From: Oxalobacteraceae bacterium CAVE-383
Lineage (GTDB): Bacteria > Pseudomonadota > Gammaproteobacteria > Burkholderiales > Burkholderiaceae_D
Assembly: GCA_004134995.1 (NCBI GenBank)
Contig: REGP01000003.1
Coordinates: 124,001 to 188,000 of the forward strand
Reading direction: 5' to 3'
DNA length: 64,000 nucleotides
Of the stretch, positions 46,601-55,346 are shown piece after piece (the first letter of the stretch is position 1; every line of letters starts with the position of its first letter). Under the pieces are notes generated by a model, which saw only the letters and a program-made list of their open reading frames with translations, did no database searches and was not told where the DNA came from. Made by a program: the position numbers and the translations under genes.

Positions 46601-48156
46601 TAATAGGCGGCGCACATGCGCGGCTCGGCGGGGGTGCGGGGATGTTGATGCCATGCATGATTGAGCCGGTCGAACGCCCGCATCAGTTCGGTGGGATTGC
46701 CGGGCTGGGTGAAATAGATGCCGTGCATGGGGCCCTGCTGCAACAGTATCGTGGCGGCCGCGTGGAGCGGCGTGCCGCCCGGATAGGCCGGATCCAGCGC
46801 CAGGCCGCGCAGCGTTTTTTCGACAATTTGCAGCAGCGCGTTTTTGGTCAACCATGCGCCGGCTACCCGAATGGCGCCGTCCCGTTGCGCGTAACGCGTC
46901 GAGGCGGCAATATCGCCATGCATTTCGCGCAATAGTGTTTCCCGGCTATCCGCCGAGATCGGATCGTCCGGCTGGCCCAGCAAGAGGCGGTTGCGGCTGG
47001 CATAAGTGATCAGGCGCTGCATCGCATCGGATTCCGGCGCCGCATCGCCTTTCGCGTATAGCGTATCGACGATCCCCTGCAAGTTCTTGCCGCGGCCGTT
47101 GCGCAGCACCATGCCGTCATGCCAGAAAAGTGCGTGGCGGGGCGGAACCGGCGCGGAGGGTATCAGGCTGATGCCGATACCGGTGTCCTGCCATGCATCG
47201 ATCAGGCTGGTGACGAACTGCGCGCGAATGGCGCTGATCGACCCGCTCTCGGGCATGGCGTTGCCATGCCTGGCTGCCAGAAAAGCGATCAGCGCGGCCT
47301 CATCGACGATAACGTCACGAACATTTCGCAAGCGCTTGCCGAGTGCCGTTTTGGAGGATACATCCTGCCGCCGGCGATGGCAGACGGCTTTCAGGATTTG
47401 TCCGGCATGCATGTTCCGGCCGCGTATCTTTTTGATATCGACCCAATCCAGGCGGCGCTGCAGTACGTCCTGATAAACCGCGGTCACGACGTCGCCCTCG
47501 ATTATCTCTACCGGCGGGCGCGTGAGATAGAGCTGCGCCACGGCGCGCGCGGTAGCCTGGTCCAGGTCCGGCTGTGTGTGCAGATAGCGGGAAAACCGCG
47601 TGGCCGCGTAGGCGATATCGTAAGGACTGCGCACTGAATCCGCGGGGGAGGGAACCCATGCCACCCGGTTGAAGTCTTCCACGCCGCCGCGCCACTCATC
47701 GTAAAGTAGGGCGTCGTTGTTGCGAAGGCGCGCGCGTGCCTGGGCGTCCGTGAGAGAAAATACCTGCGCATAAGTGGCGGCGAATAGCGCTTGCGCCCGT
47801 TGCCATGTATTGGCGGGGGCGGCGGTGGTGGCGTGCGGCGCTTCTACCGTGCTTGTGCGCGGTGCGTTGCGGCTTGTCGGCGGATGGGTAGGCCAGGCTG
47901 CAAGCGCGGTGTCGTTCCGGTGCGGAACGATCGCGCGTCCTCGCCGGACAGGCGGCTTGCGGCCGGGCGCGGCCTCCATGCGCGTGTATCGGAATTTGGC
48001 GGAGGCCGGCAGGCATGCGCCGGCGGAAGCGCAGGGTCTGGCATGAAGGGGATGCGCCGCGCCGGATTGTGGCGGCTGCGCAAAAGCGATTGGTTGTGCA
48101 TGGGCGCCGATATGCATCGCGCCGGGCTGACTGGCCGCCAGTCCTGAAAGGGGCAT
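43669..48156 (-). CDS. giant orphan protein with HExxH metalloprotease motif, possible toxin or effector
   Basis: A 1495-residue protein of no family I recognise. Residues 1-120 are low-complexity, Pro/Ala/Arg-rich and probably disordered. HEAMH at residues 1147-1151 (codons around 44716) is a zinc-protease HExxH, followed by RGATVFLTNRILNEL, where a third ligand could sit. Residues near 835-880 (GLLPFIIPLYDIEEGIRLGDK, split by a hydrophobic strand) recall spacer segments in large Pseudomonas-type toxins. An Ala/Glu/Val repeat (AETAEVTEVAETAEVAEAG) links the halves. There is no signal peptide, and the C-terminus ends GCSNLLCL. It stands alone between convergent recQ and trmB. An effector or toxin role is inference only. 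Confidence 0.65.
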   Translation of the reverse strand: MPLSGLAASQPGAMHIGAHAQPIAFAQPPQSGAAHPLHARPCASAGACLPASAKFRYTRMEAAPGRKPPVRRGRAIVPHRNDTALAAWPTHPPTSRNAPRTSTVEAPHATTAAPANTWQRAQALFAATYAQVFSLTDAQARARLRNNDALLYDEWRGGVEDFNRVAWVPSPADSVRSPYDIAYAATRFSRYLHTQPDLDQATARAVAQLYLTRPPVEIIEGDVVTAVYQDVLQRRLDWVDIKKIRGRNMHAGQILKAVCHRRRQDVSSKTALGKRLRNVRDVIVDEAALIAFLAARHGNAMPESGSISAIRAQFVTSLIDAWQDTGIGISLIPSAPVPPRHALFWHDGMVLRNGRGKNLQGIVDTLYAKGDAAPESDAMQRLITYASRNRLLLGQPDDPISADSRETLLREMHGDIAASTRYAQRDGAIRVAGAWLTKNALLQIVEKTLRGLALDPAYPGGTPLHAAATILLQQGPMHGIYFTQPGNPTELMRAFDRLNHAWHQHPRTPAEPRMCAAYYLAAGSGVLLTDAASSDDAGTQLSLRIYSRMATMMSEADSGTMPDVATTLRRMEDILALPSRSSRIAALQTLVREGPMEIYLMAQSYIQHRLAAPETISYRGTEDLHRQLADYFNERLLAHAPYPRYDEDFLILQVLQGKLGMRTEDLDKTEFVHFNHLPGRLPLVVRNAPLAEFKRCASAPHGMAAMTFRNLTINAADERAALRKEAERTLRAHPVIVAKSKEIFRTKGKAFTDRQLQETGNLLVRDVAALPPEPLSDALFAILESLFGSPTVKTIVEAFASGKPREILGLLPFIIPLYDIEEGIRLGDKHRAFDGAMHFGEDAILTLLGAGAETLLRRQLARDAEMVLFGQSRMTAGEHAGAQMLQDMQTVMPEAEAGQLARQSIMVDADVFDVHAETAEVTEVAETAEVAEAGQTHPKSVEAAHAPGDRSYRMLFLEGDDHATPARAVEGGNTFIETDLRGNVIPDAPLIVFEADTQRYRQLKRADGLRFADGTIPWARIARRITVSETMDYWRQLMKLPGIRVRSREPADIIRTIFKPGSHPLYEEFIRFWITAYERSETASTIINGVFQKVAKGKQACRLEFEAEHPHEEHSSLWFISDEELAKLRYTSPRGTEPFQRSRMWVHEAMHWMTDTFDPTLSKMTTHRGATVFLTNRILNELGDLPPILPRTTYIVPPELEAGATEANVRNWGRTLRKNNDWAAIEDLYLDAALDAQRVYPSTMRLFGQPVAERATVRQALAYEGVFSSFGKLAPGNTAHIFNQIADAFSAPARLHLRGKLNTLIRGSRMFLKMATAWHTKSRTARVRIEVESFASHYLLYEGMNRHAFHIAENSGKLLLNSEEIHYYSEQGLELLGPMRQFVGAMVDLFLHDLSPNVYHLPLKSGFHERGAGVMFENLVLRQIGDPSPRRICAALTQNPNAYLAIQSAVTRAMVSENGYLKRILETGAQPAPVAAAEPLQTIPEEEGCSNLLCL

Positions 48157-48266
48157 GGAGCGATTCCGAATTTGCTGAAGGCGGCATTCTATGCCGATGC
48201 ACGGCGCGGTCTATGGCAAAAGCACCGTTGACAAATTGAGAAGCGTTGAAGAAAAGCGAGTCGGAA

Positions 48267-48977
48267 TCAGGCGGTTTTGTCGAAAACCAGATCCCATACG
48301 CCATGCCCCAGCCGCAGGCCACGGTTTTCGAATTTGGTGACCGGACGATAAGCCGGGCGCGGCGCATAGCCGTCCGCACTGTTGCGCAGGGACGGTTCGC
48401 CGCCGAGCACTTCCAGCATCTGCACCGCATACTCTTCCCAATCGGTTGCGCAATGCAGATAACCGCCCGGCGCCAGCCGCGAGGCCAGCAGCGCCACCAG
48501 CGGCGGTTGGATCAGGCGCCGCTTGTTGTGCCGCGCCTTGTGCCATGGATCCGGAAAAAACACATGCGCGCCGGCCAGCGAGCCCGGCGCAATCATATGC
48601 GTGAGCACCTCGACCGCATCGTGCTGGATGATGCGCAGGTTTTCCAGTTTCTGTTCGCCGATCAGCTTCAGCAGGCTGCCGATGCCGGGCGTATGCACCT
48701 CGACCCCGATGAAATTGCGGTCCGGCATCGACGCCGCGATGCTGGCGGTGGAATCGCCCATGCCGAAGCCGATTTCCAGGATCGTCGGCGCAGGGCGGTC
48801 GAAGCTGCGATCGAGATCCAGCAATGCCTTTTTATAAGGCACGCAAAAGCGCGGCGACAATTCCTCGATCGCGCGCGCCTGCGCCACCGAAAGCCGCCCG
48901 GCGCGCGTGACGAAACTGCGGATGCGGCGTTCGGTCGGATCGTAGAACATCGGTTTGTCGCTGGATTGCTCGGTCAT
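48267..48977 (-). CDS. trmB: tRNA (guanine-N7-)-methyltransferase
   Basis: A 236-residue enzyme that methylates G46 of tRNA. SAM-binding [16 protein letters not shown] is near residue 65, and [17 protein letters not shown] is the diagnostic TrmB motif. [13 protein letters not shown] is near the end. The length is normal. It lies 110 bases upstream of the giant orphan gene on the same strand, but no link between the two is implied. Confidence 0.95.
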   Translation of the reverse strand: MTEQSSDKPMFYDPTERRIRSFVTRAGRLSVAQARAIEELSPRFCVPYKKALLDLDRSFDRPAPTILEIGFGMGDSTASIAASMPDRNFIGVEVHTPGIGSLLKLIGEQKLENLRIIQHDAVEVLTHMIAPGSLAGAHVFFPDPWHKARHNKRRLIQPPLVALLASRLAPGGYLHCATDWEEYAVQMLEVLGGEPSLRNSADGYAPRPAYRPVTKFENRGLRLGHGVWDLVFDKTA

Positions 48978-49064
48978 GCCTGGTCGCGGAAAGTGAATAA
49001 ATGGTGGCGCGGCCGAAGTTTAGCAGATCATGCAACAGTTTCGTATAGTGGACCCGGACCCGGC

Positions 49065-49361
49065 TCAGGTGTCGCAGATACTGCAATTAAATCCCTTGCA
49101 GTTATGCAGCACACTGCTGCGGGCGGTCCCGGCATGGGCGCCGGGACCGCCCGCCCCCATGCCGGCAAGTTGTTCCGCCCCGTTGCGCGGTTGCCAGCGC
49201 TGCGTCACCTTGAGCGCCACGTGGCCGCCCGTCAGCAGCGGCGCGGCGGTGGTCTGCTGCCGGCAGTACGGGCACTCCGTGGCGCCATGGAGTTCCCGTA
49301 TCTGCAGCAGCTTTTCGAATATGCCATCGCAATGGCTGCAGCGTATATCGTAAAGTGGCAT
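49065..49361 (-). CDS. fmdB: FmdB-family zinc-ribbon regulatory protein
   Basis: A 98-residue protein with the FmdB zinc ribbon: MPLYDIRCSHCDGIFE with CxxC, then ECPYCRQQT with the second CxxC. A Gly/Ala-rich middle leads to another Cys group at the end (NCKGFNCSICD). In Methylophilus, FmdB is linked to control of formamidase and amide uptake. Here it follows fmdA by 10 bases as the last gene of the amide operon. Confidence 0.85.
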   Translation of the reverse strand: MPLYDIRCSHCDGIFEKLLQIRELHGATECPYCRQQTTAAPLLTGGHVALKVTQRWQPRNGAEQLAGMGAGGPGAHAGTARSSVLHNCKGFNCSICDT

Positions 49362-49371
49362 CCGGTTTCCC

Positions 49372-50544
49372 CTATCGGCCCCAGTAGGATTTGTCGTTCA
49401 TCATGCCTTTTGGCGTGATGTCCTGGTCGAAGATCGACGTCGGCAGCGACACCGTGCAGGCGCAATTGGGGATATCGACAATCCCGCCGATACGGCCTTC
49501 GACCGGCGCCGCCGTCAGCAGCATGTATGCCTGGCTGCCGGTATAGCCGAAGTGGGTCAGATAATCGATTGCCTTCAGGCAGGCCTGGCGGTAGGCGACA
49601 GTGGCATCGAGATAATAGTTGACGCCGTTTTCCACGCTGATGCCTTCAAAGGTCAGCCATTGTTCATAATGCGGCTTGACGATGCTGGGCATGAAGATCG
49701 GCGACGTAATATTGTATTTCGCCATGCCGCCCTTGATCAGATCGAAGCCGACATGGCTGACGCCGTCCATTTCAATCGCGCCGCAAAAGCCGATTTCGCC
49801 GTCGCCCTGCGAGAAGTGCAGATCGCCCATCGAGAAGCCGGCGCCTTTCACATACACCGGAAAGAAGATTCTGGTGCCTGCGGATAGATCCTTGATATCG
49901 GTATTGCCGCCATGTTCGCGCGGCGGCACCGTGCGCGCCGCTTCTCTTGCCATGGCGTCGAATTTGGCGCCGGACAGGCCGCGCAATACGGCGGTGCTCG
50001 GATCAGGCGGCTTGGCCATGCCCTTGGCGGCCAGCGGCGCTTCGCGCCGATTCCATTCAGCCAATAATTCATGCGAGGGCAGGCAGCCCATCAGGCCGGG
50101 ATGGGTCAAGCCGGCGATGCGCACGCCGGGGATATGGCGCGAGGTGGCGTACAGGCCTTTCAAGTCCCAGATCGCCTTGTCGGCATTCGGGAACGTATCG
50201 GCCAGGAAGCCGCCGCCGTTTTCCTTGGAAAAGACGCCGGAAAAGCCCACCGGCGTAACCGGCTTGATATCGAGCAGATCGATCACCAGCAAGTCGCCCG
50301 GCTCCGCGCCTTCGACATGGAACGGACCGGTCAGCGGATGGGCGCGGGTCAGGTCGACGTTTTTCACGTCGGAGACGTCGTCGTTGTCCTTGATCTGCGC
50401 ATCCAGGAAATCGAGCGATTCGATCAGGATGGCTTCGCCGGGTTTGACCGAGGACAGAAACGGAATATCCGGATGCCAGCGGTTATGTCCCAGTTCCGCC
50501 TGTTGCGCCAGTGGTACGCCCGGTTTGATTTTAAAATGCTGCAT
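49372..50544 (-). CDS. fmdA: formamidase, acetamidase/formamidase family
   Basis: A 390-residue enzyme that hydrolyses formamide to formate and ammonia. GHNRWHPDIPFLSSVKPGE, TRAHPLTGPFHVEGAEPGD and FSQGDGEIGFCGAIEMDG are typical of the FmdA/AmdA family. A much longer frame runs upstream through amiE. I choose the ATG at 50544 because AGGAG lies six bases before it; the ATG at 50550 has no spacing to that site. It lies directly after amiE in the same operon and extends the range of amides used. Confidence 0.92.
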   Translation of the reverse strand: MQHFKIKPGVPLAQQAELGHNRWHPDIPFLSSVKPGEAILIESLDFLDAQIKDNDDVSDVKNVDLTRAHPLTGPFHVEGAEPGDLLVIDLLDIKPVTPVGFSGVFSKENGGGFLADTFPNADKAIWDLKGLYATSRHIPGVRIAGLTHPGLMGCLPSHELLAEWNRREAPLAAKGMAKPPDPSTAVLRGLSGAKFDAMAREAARTVPPREHGGNTDIKDLSAGTRIFFPVYVKGAGFSMGDLHFSQGDGEIGFCGAIEMDGVSHVGFDLIKGGMAKYNITSPIFMPSIVKPHYEQWLTFEGISVENGVNYYLDATVAYRQACLKAIDYLTHFGYTGSQAYMLLTAAPVEGRIGGIVDIPNCACTVSLPTSIFDQDITPKGMMNDKSYWGR

Positions 50545-50564
50545 GCTCATCTCCTGTCGGTTGA

Positions 50565-51587
50565 TTATGAATTGGGGACGCCGTCTATCGGGCACTCGGG
50601 AGTGCCGGCGGTGGTGCGCGTCAATGCTTCGGCCTGCCGTCTGGCGGCTTGCGGATCGTTGATCCAGGTCTTGTAGAAATCGAACGGGCAATCGGCGACG
50701 CCTTCCGGCGCTTCGCCGGAATTGATCTTGCCGGTGTAGCCGCGATGCAGCAGCTTGTACAAATGGTTTTGCGATTGCCAATTGCGCCGCGCGTCGCGGA
50801 TCAGGTTCACCGACAGTTCGGCGTACTGGATCCCCATTTCCTCGGTGCCGCATTCGCCCAGGGTGCGGCCGTCGAAACCGACAATCGCCGAATGGCCGAA
50901 ATACGAATACACGCCGTCGAAGCCGGTGGCGTTGGCGACAGCCACATAGATATTGTTCATCCAGGCCATGCACTTGGAAACCATGACTTGCTGTTCCTTG
51001 GCCGGATACATATAACCTTGGCAACGCACCACCAGCTCGGCGCCTTTCATCGCGCAATCGCGCCAGATCTCCGGATAATTGCCGTCGTCGCAAATGATCA
51101 GGCTGATTTTCAATCCTTTCGGACCTTCCGATACATACGTCTGCTCGCCCGGATACCAGCCTTCGATTGGCGTCCAGGGCATGATCTTGCGATACTTCTG
51201 CACGATCTCGCCGTGGTTGTTCATCAGGATCAGGGTGTTGTACGGGACTTTGCGCGGATGGTCTTCATGCCGTTCGCCGGTCAGTGAAAACACGCCCCAC
51301 ACATTGGCCGTGCGGCAAGCCTGCGCGAAGATGTCGGTTTCCGGGCCGGGAATGTCGACGGCGGTTTCCATCATTTCAGCCGGGTCGTACATGATGCCGT
51401 GGCTGGAGTATTCAGGGAAAATCACCAGATCCATGCCAGGCAATCCCTGCTTCATGCCGATTACCATCGCCGCAATATTGCGGACGTTTTCCCGTACTTC
51501 CGCCTTGGTGTGCAGGCGCGGCATTTTGTAATTGACCACCGCTACGCCAACCGCATCCTTGCTGCCTGAAATATCGCCGTGCCTCAT
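50565..51587 (-). CDS. amiE: aliphatic amidase
   Basis: A 340-residue nitrilase-superfamily amidase close to Pseudomonas Ami[21 protein letters not shown] opens the protein. The Glu-Lys-Cys triad is visible in [10 protein letters not shown] (Glu), [10 protein letters not shown] (Lys) and [13 protein letters not shown] (Cys). It hydrolyses acetamide and other short aliphatic amides to acid plus ammonia. With formamidase and an ABC importer it forms a nitrogen-scavenging operon. Confidence 0.95.
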   Translation of the reverse strand: MRHGDISGSKDAVGVAVVNYKMPRLHTKAEVRENVRNIAAMVIGMKQGLPGMDLVIFPEYSSHGIMYDPAEMMETAVDIPGPETDIFAQACRTANVWGVFSLTGERHEDHPRKVPYNTLILMNNHGEIVQKYRKIMPWTPIEGWYPGEQTYVSEGPKGLKISLIICDDGNYPEIWRDCAMKGAELVVRCQGYMYPAKEQQVMVSKCMAWMNNIYVAVANATGFDGVYSYFGHSAIVGFDGRTLGECGTEEMGIQYAELSVNLIRDARRNWQSQNHLYKLLHRGYTGKINSGEAPEGVADCPFDFYKTWINDPQAARRQAEALTRTTAGTPECPIDGVPNS

Positions 51588-51618
51588 AGTGTCCTTTCTG
51601 TTTATTCAAACCGCTTGT

Positions 51619-52308
51619 TCAAACTGATAAATAGCGGCTGATGACGGCCGCATCGACTTTGTCCTTGCTGTCTTCGTACACGAATCGCCCCTTGTCGATC
51701 ACCAGGAAGCGGTCGGCGATTTCCAGCGTAAAGCTGAGCACCTGCTCGGAAACGATGATGGTCAGTTCGCGGATTTTCCGAATTTCCTTCAAGCTGCGGG
51801 CGATGTCCTTGATAATCGAGGGCTGGATGCCTTCGGTCGGTTCGTCCAGCAGCAGCACTTTGGGATTGGTCGCCAGCGCGCGTGCGATGGCCAACTGCTG
51901 CTGCTGTCCGCCCGACAGGTTGCCGCCCTTGCGGCCACGCATGTCGTAGAGCACCGGGAACAGCAGGTAGAGTTCTTCCGGCACTTTTCCCAGTGCCTCC
52001 GGCGGCAGGCCGGTCTGGATATTTTCCAGTACAGTCATGCCCGGGAAAATCATGCGGCCTTGCGGCACATAGGCCACGCCGCTGGCCACGCGCTGGTGGC
52101 TTTCCATGCCGGCCACTTCGACGCCGTCGATCTTGATGCTGCCCTGGCGCGTCGGCAGGATGCCCATCAGGGTTTTGAACAGCGTGGTCTTGCCCATGCC
52201 GTTGCGGCCCATGACCGCAACGATTTCCTGTTTGGCCGCACGCAGATTGATGTCATGAATGACCTGGCTCTGGCCGTAGCCGGAAGCGAGATGCGCGACA
52301 TTGAACAT
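51619..52308 (-). CDS. urtE: urea/short-chain amide ABC transporter ATPase UrtE
   Basis: A 229-residue LivF-type ATPase. Walker A GRNGMGKTTLF is near residue 35, the signature is LSGGQQQQLAIARAL, and Walker B is VLLLDEPTEGIQPS, where the EGIQPS ending is typical of UrtE. The ATG at 52308 has GGAG eight bases upstream. It energises substrate import with UrtD. Confidence 0.92.
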   Translation of the reverse strand: MFNVAHLASGYGQSQVIHDINLRAAKQEIVAVMGRNGMGKTTLFKTLMGILPTRQGSIKIDGVEVAGMESHQRVASGVAYVPQGRMIFPGMTVLENIQTGLPPEALGKVPEELYLLFPVLYDMRGRKGGNLSGGQQQQLAIARALATNPKVLLLDEPTEGIQPSIIKDIARSLKEIRKIRELTIIVSEQVLSFTLEIADRFLVIDKGRFVYEDSKDKVDAAVISRYLSV

Positions 52309-52355
52309 AGTAGCTCCTGGAAAAATGAAACCGGACAATGAAAACAGAGGCGAAA

Positions 52356-53120
52356 TCAGTGGCCCAAATACACTTCGATCACTTTCGGGTCGGCCTGTAC
52401 GGACGCCATGCTGCCCTCGGCCAGGATCTTCCCCTGGTGCAGTACCGTGACCTTGTCGGCGATACTTTTGACGAAATCCATGTCGTGCTCGATCACCAGC
52501 ACCGAACGCCCCCGGCTGATGCGCGTGAGCAGTTCCGCGGTCTGTTCGCGTTCGGACACGCTCATTCCCGCCACCGGCTCATCGAGCATCAGCAACTCCG
52601 GCTCCTGCATCAGCAACATGCCGATTTCCAGCCATTGCTTCTGGCCGTGCGACAGCAGATCGGCCTGCATGTACAAATGCTGTTCCAGGAAAATATCGCG
52701 CGCCACCGTTTCCACCCGCTGCACCACATCGGCGCTGCGCTTGAATATCAGCGCGCCGAATACCTTGCGTCCGCGCGGAAATGACATTTCCAGGTTTTCA
52801 AACACACTGAGGTTTTCATAGATGGACGGGGTCTGGAATTTACGCCCGACGCCGGCCTGCACGATTTCGTGTTCATGCATCTTGGTCAGCTCGCGATTGT
52901 TGAATCGGATGCTGCCGGAGGTCGCCCGGGTTTTGCCGCAGATCAGATCCAGCACGGTGGTCTTGCCGGCGCCGTTGGGGCCGATAACGACATGCACTTC
53001 ATTGCGCTGTACATATAGATTCAGGCTGTCGACTGCCTTGAAGCCGTCGAACGATACGGTCAAGTCTTCAAGCGCCAGCACCGGATGGCCGGACGATTCG
53101 AAACCGATGGATGCATTCAT
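52356..53120 (-). CDS. urtD: urea/short-chain amide ABC transporter ATPase UrtD
   Basis: A 254-residue LivG-type ATPase with Walker A GPNGAGKTTVLDLICG, a divergent signature (LLSHGQKQWLEIGML, as in UrtD), and Walker B LLMLDEPVAGMS. The ATG at 53120 has a GGAGG site and overlaps the urtC stop by four bases. The open frame to 53249 is noise from the urtC region. Confidence 0.92.
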   Translation of the reverse strand: MNASIGFESSGHPVLALEDLTVSFDGFKAVDSLNLYVQRNEVHVVIGPNGAGKTTVLDLICGKTRATSGSIRFNNRELTKMHEHEIVQAGVGRKFQTPSIYENLSVFENLEMSFPRGRKVFGALIFKRSADVVQRVETVARDIFLEQHLYMQADLLSHGQKQWLEIGMLLMQEPELLMLDEPVAGMSVSEREQTAELLTRISRGRSVLVIEHDMDFVKSIADKVTVLHQGKILAEGSMASVQADPKVIEVYLGH

Positions 53121-54313
53121 TTCAGGACCTCCAGGGTGTCGCCCAGCGTGGGTTCGGAGGCCGGCTTGACCATATGGCTTTTTGCGGAGGGCGCCGATAC
53201 AGCCGCTTGCGTGGGCAATGCGGGGCGCCGCTTGAATACGGACAGCCATTTCTTGCCGTGGCTTTCATACAGTCCCGCCAATCCGTTCGGGAAATACACC
53301 ACGACTCCGATGAACAGCCCGCCCATCAGGAACAGCCATAATTCCGGGAACGTTTCCGAGAAATAGGTTTTCCCGAAATTCACCAGCAAGGTGCCGTAGA
53401 CCGCCCCCAGCAGGGACATGCGCCCGCCTACGGCGGCATAGATCACCATTTCGATCGACGGCACGATGCCGACGAACGACGGCGACATGAAACCCACCTG
53501 CAGCGTAAACATCGCGCCGCCGATCGCGGAAAACATCGCAGCCACGCAATACACAAAGATCTTGAAACTGGCGACGTCGTAGCCGGAGAAGCGCACGCGT
53601 TCTTCCTTGTCGCGCATCGCCATCAGCAGGCGGCCCAGCTTGGATGTGAGGATGATGCGGCCCAACAGAATGCAGCTCAGCAACAGGCCGGCATTGATGA
53701 AATACAAAATCAGTTTGGCCGCATCGGTGCGGATATCCCATCCCATCAACGTTTTCAGATCGGTGATGCCGTTGACGCCGCCGGTCAGGCCTTGCTGGCC
53801 GATGATCAGGATCGAAAGAATGGCCGCGATCGCTTGCGTGACGATAGAAAAATAAACATCGCCGACGCGCCGCTTGAACATCGCTATGCCGATGATCAAC
53901 GCCAGCAGGGTCGGCAGCGCCAGCACCGCGAGCAAGGTAAAGCTGAAGCTGTGAAACGGCTGCCACATCAGCGGCAATTCGGTGATCTGGTTCCAGTCCA
54001 TGAAATCCGGAATGCCCGGCGTGGACTGGATTTTGGTGCTGATCGGATCCGAGGCTTCCAGTTTGAGGAACATCGCCATGCAATATCCGCCGAGACCGAA
54101 GAACACGCCTTGTCCCAGGCTCAGAATGCCGCCGTAGCCCCAGCACAGCACCAGCCCGATGGCAACGAATGCATAAGTCAGGTATTTGCCGACCAGGTTC
54201 AGGCGGAAGCTGTCGAAGAGCAGCGGAAATACCACCAGCAGCAATGCGCCGAGGATCAGGAGGCCGATCGCGCCGGACCGGCCGCCGAGTATTTTTTCGT
54301 ATGCGAAATTCAT
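53117..54313 (-). CDS. urtC: urea/short-chain amide ABC transporter permease UrtC
   Basis: A 398-residue LivM-type permease with about ten membrane helices. WGYGGILSLGQGVFFGLGGYCMAMFL is the family's signature helix (two halves), and a periplasmic insert near residues 90-115 (ASDPISTKIQSTPGIPDFMD region) is characteristic of UrtC. The C-terminus carries a charged tail of about 40 residues. It pairs with UrtB in the membrane. Confidence 0.92.
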   Translation of the reverse strand: MNFAYEKILGGRSGAIGLLILGALLLVVFPLLFDSFRLNLVGKYLTYAFVAIGLVLCWGYGGILSLGQGVFFGLGGYCMAMFLKLEASDPISTKIQSTPGIPDFMDWNQITELPLMWQPFHSFSFTLLAVLALPTLLALIIGIAMFKRRVGDVYFSIVTQAIAAILSILIIGQQGLTGGVNGITDLKTLMGWDIRTDAAKLILYFINAGLLLSCILLGRIILTSKLGRLLMAMRDKEERVRFSGYDVASFKIFVYCVAAMFSAIGGAMFTLQVGFMSPSFVGIVPSIEMVIYAAVGGRMSLLGAVYGTLLVNFGKTYFSETFPELWLFLMGGLFIGVVVYFPNGLAGLYESHGKKWLSVFKRRPALPTQAAVSAPSAKSHMVKPASEPTLGDTLEVLK

Positions 54314-54341
54314 GGAAACCCTTTGAGCGGAAAAGCGGCGT

Positions 54342-55259
54342 TTATTTGCGCAGCCGGGCGGAGAACAAGCCCTGCGGACGCAGCATCAGGATCAGGATTA
54401 CAGCCGACAAGGTCAGCACTTTTGCCATCGACCCCGTCAGGAAGAATTCCGCGGTGGACTGGGCCTGCGCGATCGCGAACGCCGAGGTAATGGTGCCGAT
54501 CAGGCTTTGCGCGCCGCCGAACACGACCACCAGAAAGGTATCGACGATATACAGCGAGCCGCTGGTGGGGCCGGTCGAGCCGATGGTAGTGAAGGCCGCG
54601 CCGGCGATGCCGGCCACGCCGCAGCCGAGCGCGAAGGTGCTGCGGTCGACCTTGCGGGTGTTGATGCCGACGGCCCCGGCCATGACGCGATTCTGCACGG
54701 TGGCCCGTACTTGCAAACCCCAGCGCGAGCGAAACAGCAGCAGGAAGATGCCGCCGGTGAGCAATATGGTGAGGACCATCATGAACACGCCGTTGATCGG
54801 GATATCGATGTTGTCGGTCGGCTTGAACGACCCCATCAGCCATTCCGGTAAAGTGGCGCTGACTTCCTTGGCGCCGAAAATCGAGCGGAAGGTTTGCTGC
54901 ATCGCCAGGCTCAGCCCCCAGGTTGCCAGCAATGTATCGAGCGGACGTTTGTAGAGCCGGCCGATCAGCAGCCATTCAGTCAGATACCCGACGCCATAGG
55001 CAACCAGGAAAGACAGAACGATCGCGCCGAAAAAATAGTACGGCTGCAGCGCGGGCGCATATTGCGTGGTCAGCTCCGACAGCAGATAGGTGACGTAGGC
55101 GCCGATTGTCAGGAACTCGCCGTGCGCCATATTGATGATGCCCATCTGGCCGAAGATGATCGCCAGGCCCAGCGCCATGAGCAGCAGTACGCAGAAGACG
55201 GACAAGCCGTTGAAGCCCTGCATGGCGAAAATGGCGCCGAACTCGGAGAGGGAAACCAT
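54342..55259 (-). CDS. urtB: urea/short-chain amide ABC transporter permease UrtB
   Basis: A 305-residue LivH-type permease with about eight helices. INMAHGEFLTIGAYVTYLL near residue 40 and GCGVAGIAGAAFTTIGSTGP near residue 200 are conserved. It lacks the N-terminal extension found in many cyanobacterial UrtB proteins, giving the short form. It follows urtA by 87 bases. Confidence 0.92.
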   Translation of the reverse strand: MVSLSEFGAIFAMQGFNGLSVFCVLLLMALGLAIIFGQMGIINMAHGEFLTIGAYVTYLLSELTTQYAPALQPYYFFGAIVLSFLVAYGVGYLTEWLLIGRLYKRPLDTLLATWGLSLAMQQTFRSIFGAKEVSATLPEWLMGSFKPTDNIDIPINGVFMMVLTILLTGGIFLLLFRSRWGLQVRATVQNRVMAGAVGINTRKVDRSTFALGCGVAGIAGAAFTTIGSTGPTSGSLYIVDTFLVVVFGGAQSLIGTITSAFAIAQAQSTAEFFLTGSMAKVLTLSAVILILMLRPQGLFSARLRK

Positions 55260-55346
55260 GGTGACTCCTGGTGAATTGCAAAAAAACCGCTGACCGGCGG
55301 ATGACGATTTACGGTCCGGCGCGTTTGCGCCGAACCGTGGGGCCTC

